A DNA stretch of 64,000 nt from CBDAPX01 sp965198725 (GTDB taxonomy: Bacteria > Pseudomonadota > Alphaproteobacteria > Rhodobacterales > Rhodobacteraceae), in contig CBDAPX010000001.1 in NCBI GenBank assembly GCA_965198725.1, positions 2,976,001 through 3,040,000 on the forward strand. The letters are read 5' to 3'. The first letter of the stretch is position 1; each line of letters begins with the position of its first letter. Shown here piece after piece: positions 61,836-64,000 of this stretch. The notes below the pieces were generated by a model, which searched no databases, was not told the DNA's origin, and saw nothing but the letters and a program-made list of their open reading frames with translations. A program made the translations under genes and the position numbers.

Positions 61836-62297
61836 ATGCTCGACGTATCTGATACCGCACCGCAATTCACGCTGCCCCGAGACGGGGGCACGGACGTATC
61901 CTTGTCCGATTTGCGCGGCGGCGCTGTTGTTTTGTTCTTCTATCCCCGTGACGATACCTCTGGGTGCACCAAGGAATCCATCGGATTTTCGGAAAGTCTT
62001 GCCGATTTTGAAGCCGCTGGCGCGAAAGTGTTCGGCATTTCCAAGGACAGTGTCGCGAGCCATGAAAAATTTGTCGCCAAGCGCGAGCTGACCGTGCCGC
62101 TGTTGTCCGACGAAAACGGCACCACCTGCGAAGACTATGGTGTTTGGAAAGAAAAGAGCATGTACGGCAAAAAGTTCATGGGCATCGAACGGTCCACCTT
62201 TTTGATCAACGCCGATGGCGAGATTGCCCAGGTGTGGCGCAAGGTCAAAGTGCCGGGCCATGTCGATGCAGTGCTGGAGGCTGTGAAAGCTCTGTGA
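61836..62297 (+). CDS. bcp: Thioredoxin-dependent peroxiredoxin (Bcp/PrxQ type)
   Basis: This 153-residue peroxiredoxin reduces peroxides. The peroxidatic Cys is in DDTSGCTKESIGF (about 46; the family form is DxTPGCTxE, so Pro is Ser here). The usual PrxQ resolving Cys five residues later is absent (it reads E-S-I-G-F), and a possible alternative Cys lies in TTCEDYG near 90. GAGAGG precedes the ATG. The stop overlaps the GTG of the next gene (GTGA). Confidence 0.92.
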   Translation: MLDVSDTAPQFTLPRDGGTDVSLSDLRGGAVVLFFYPRDDTSGCTKESIGFSESLADFEAAGAKVFGISKDSVASHEKFVAKRELTVPLLSDENGTTCEDYGVWKEKSMYGKKFMGIERSTFLINADGEIAQVWRKVKVPGHVDAVLEAVKAL

Positions 62298-63106
62298 TCC
62301 AGTCACTGGCAGAACGCGCGGTCGAGGTGCTGACCACGGCGGACGGGCGGGCAAAGACCGCCCTGTCCCGCCGCCATGCCGCTGAATGGGTCGCGTCCCG
62401 AAATGGCGACGGACCAGAGATCCCGGTGGGGCGTGCGGAACCGCCCCTGCGCCCGTCGCGCCCTGCGGAACCTGAGTTGCTGCATCCAAGGGATGTACCC
62501 AAGCGCAAACCCGGCAGCCCACAAGGCCGCATCGCGCTGCTGCATGCGGTGGCCCATATCGAACTGAATGCGGTGGACCTCCATTGGGATATCATCGCCC
62601 GCTTTGCCCACGTTCCGATGCCCATGGGGTTTTATGACGACTGGGTCAAAGCCGCCGACGAAGAATCCAAGCATTTCAATCTGATGTGCGACTGTCTTGA
62701 AGCGCAAGACAGTCATTACGGCGCATTACCGGCCGATGCGGGCATGTGGCGCGCAGCCGAAGACACGGTCGATGATTTCATGGGCCGTCTGGCGGTGGTG
62801 CCAATGGTTCTGGAAGCACGCGGTCTGGACGTGACGCCGGGCATGATCCAGATATTTCAAAAAGCCAAATTGACGGATGCCGTTGCGGCGCTTGAAACCA
62901 TATACGCCGAAGAAGTCAGCCATGTCGCCTATGGCTCCAAGTGGTTTCACTTCCTCTGTGGCCGCGAAAACCTTGATCCGAAAGACGTCTTTCATGCGCT
63001 GGTCAAACGGTATTTCAAAGGTGCCCTGAAACCGCCCTTTAACGAGGAAAAACGCGCCGAAGCGGGTCTGCCGCCCGACTTCTACTGGCCATTGGTCGAA
63101 AATTGA
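62294..63106 (+). CDS. DUF455 family ferritin-like protein
   Basis: This 270-residue protein starts at a GTG overlapping the bcp stop. It has ferritin-like diiron-type residues: HIELNAVDLHWD (E and H, about 97), DEESKHFNLM (E-x-x-H, about 128), and EEVSHVAYG (E-x-x-H, about 218). Family members belong to the DUF455 group, related to tRNA hydroxylases and rubrerythrin-like enzymes, but no substrate is established. Coupling to a peroxiredoxin suggests an oxidative-stress or metal role, which is inference. Confidence 0.88.
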   Translation: MIQSLAERAVEVLTTADGRAKTALSRRHAAEWVASRNGDGPEIPVGRAEPPLRPSRPAEPELLHPRDVPKRKPGSPQGRIALLHAVAHIELNAVDLHWDIIARFAHVPMPMGFYDDWVKAADEESKHFNLMCDCLEAQDSHYGALPADAGMWRAAEDTVDDFMGRLAVVPMVLEARGLDVTPGMIQIFQKAKLTDAVAALETIYAEEVSHVAYGSKWFHFLCGRENLDPKDVFHALVKRYFKGALKPPFNEEKRAEAGLPPDFYWPLVEN

Positions 63107-63296
63107 TCAGTTCCGCCGACGACCAACCCTTTGGAATCGGCGGAAATTTGCCAATAATCCACAATTCAACGGGCTGACGCCGCGAAATTGGACAGAAACC
63201 TTGCCCAAATCCCGGCCATTGGGTACTGCTGCGCAAAAAGCTGGCGCGAATTGGGGTGAGCGTTGGCCAACAAGGATGAAAGCAAGGGTGGGGCAA

Positions 63297-64000
63297 ATGC
63301 GTAGTCGTCTGGCAATCAAGACACATGCGATCATGGAACATATGTTTCCTGAACGGCGCGTGTTTTTGAAATCCGACACTGACACCCGCTTTATCCGGCT
63401 GAAACCTCATATGCAGCTTCTGACCTTTGCGGGCGGCGGACTGGTTGTTGGTTGGGCCATTGTGGCCACCGCGATCCTGTTGATGGACAGCATCGGGTCC
63501 GGCAACTTCCGCGCACAAGCCGAACGGGACCAGATGACCTATCAGGCCCGGCTAGAGGCGCTTTCGGATGAACGGGATGCCCGTGCCGCCGAAGCTTTGG
63601 CCGCACAACAACGGTTTAATGCAGCACTAGAACAGATTTCGGTGATGCAATCGGACCTGCTGGCATCTGAAACGCGCCGGCGCGAATTGGAAACCGGGCT
63701 GGACGTTGTGCAGCAAAAACTGCGCACCGCGATGATCGAACGCGAAGAGGCACGCTCTGCGCTTGCCGCGCTCCAAAGCCAGACGACGCAAGACGGCGCG
63801 CAGCTTGCCAGCGCCGGATCCCGCGCGCCGGTTGATTTCATGTCGACCGCGCTGGCCGACGCTGCTGAGGAACGCGACCAGATCCTGGCCGATGCCGAAG
63901 AGGCGCTGACCCGGGCGGATGAGCTGGAGCTTGAAATCCGCCTCATGCGCGACCAGAACGATCAAATTTTCAGACAATTGGAAGATGCGATGGCCATCTC
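63297..64000 (+). CDS. M23-type peptidase, N-terminal part (truncated by window end)
   Basis: The frame runs open off the window edge, 234 residues visible. A basic cytoplasmic start (MRSRLAIKTHAIMEHMFPER, then RVFLKSDTDTRFIRL) precedes a transmembrane helix (about 41-63, ending LLMDSIGSGN) and a long acidic coiled coil. This matches the N-terminus of membrane-anchored M23/NlpD-like murein endopeptidases in Rhodobacteraceae, whose catalytic domain would lie beyond the window; I cannot see it. An in-frame ATG at 63276 is an alternative start. The 190 bases between the DUF455 stop and this start hold nothing I recognise. Confidence 0.75.
   Translation, partial: MRSRLAIKTHAIMEHMFPERRVFLKSDTDTRFIRLKPHMQLLTFAGGGLVVGWAIVATAILLMDSIGSGNFRAQAERDQMTYQARLEALSDERDARAAEALAAQQRFNAALEQISVMQSDLLASETRRRELETGLDVVQQKLRTAMIEREEARSALAALQSQTTQDGAQLASAGSRAPVDFMSTALADAAEERDQILADAEEALTRADELELEIRLMRDQNDQIFRQLEDAMAI

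Noticed and set aside
1..64000. Genomic island or prophage
   Set aside because: No integrase, transposase gene, tRNA-associated repeats or composition break was seen; the endolysin/holin pair stands alone.

Overview
The window comes from the chromosome of an alphaproteobacterium, very probably a marine Rhodobacteraceae of the Roseobacter group. The evidence is the moderately high G+C content, the trpC-moaC-moeA-lexA order, a LexA with the alphaproteobacterial GAAC-N7-GAAC box, System I cytochrome c maturation genes, a fused indolepyruvate ferredoxin oxidoreductase, secreted Hint-domain and Ca-binding repeat proteins, and a cassette resembling the lysis genes of a gene transfer agent (GTA). 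Nearly all of it is core housekeeping sequence. There is no prophage, transposase gene, CRISPR array, rRNA or tRNA that I can recognise.

Layout: 0-5 kb holds the end of trpC, moaC and moeA (molybdenum cofactor), SOS-boxed lexA, and comEC on the other strand. 5-8 kb holds gltX and gltA, with a terminator. 8-10 kb has an acidic Ca-binding repeat protein built from two similar halves, plus a small gene sharing one of its modules. 10-18.1 kb is a long minus-strand block (acyltransferase, murI, argC, ccmE, endolysin, holin, ccmF, ccmH, paaG-like), interrupted by a 272-bp foldback element with perfect 34-bp inverted ends. 18.2-22.7 kb has the indolepyruvate oxidoreductase and a divergent LysR regulator. 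22.7-23.0 kb holds a candidate stress sRNA. 23-26.4 kb has an MscS-type channel and an Omp85-like gene broken by an in-frame TAG. 26.5-29.5 kb has purL, then bolA, a 48-residue membrane protein and monothiol glutaredoxin. 29.5-32 kb has a frameshifted EamA transporter, a GNAT, zapA and a coiled-coil gene. 32-37.8 kb has tkt and gap, each preceded by a similar LacI-type palindrome, plus coaD and a CBS protein. 37.8-45.8 kb is dominated by valine catabolism (mmsA, isobutyryl-CoA dehydrogenase, 3-hydroxyisobutyryl-CoA hydrolase, mmsB), with an RHH/EF-hand protein, a frameshifted small gene and an L,D-transpeptidase between them. 46-48.9 kb has a secreted Hint protein and an XRE regulator divergent from a membrane protein. 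48.9-64 kb has uvrA (SOS box), an MFS protein, a methyltransferase, lpdA, a DUF924 protein, a second MFS protein, queA, an AsmA/YhdP-like giant, a peroxiredoxin, a DUF455 protein and the start of an M23-type peptidase.

The genes fit a heterotroph using amino acids and organic acids. Valine degradation, aryl-pyruvate oxidation, citrate synthase and dihydrolipoamide dehydrogenase feed the TCA cycle. lexA and uvrA appear to share SOS control, and tkt and gap a LacI-type carbon regulator. Three loci carry one-base length anomalies in homopolymer runs and one carries a nonsense codon, so these should be checked against reads before being treated as biology. The best candidates for new biology are the foldback element, the sRNA, the RHH-TM-EF-hand protein, the duplicated repeat protein with its module-sharing neighbour, and the GTA-like lysis cassette inside the cytochrome maturation cluster.
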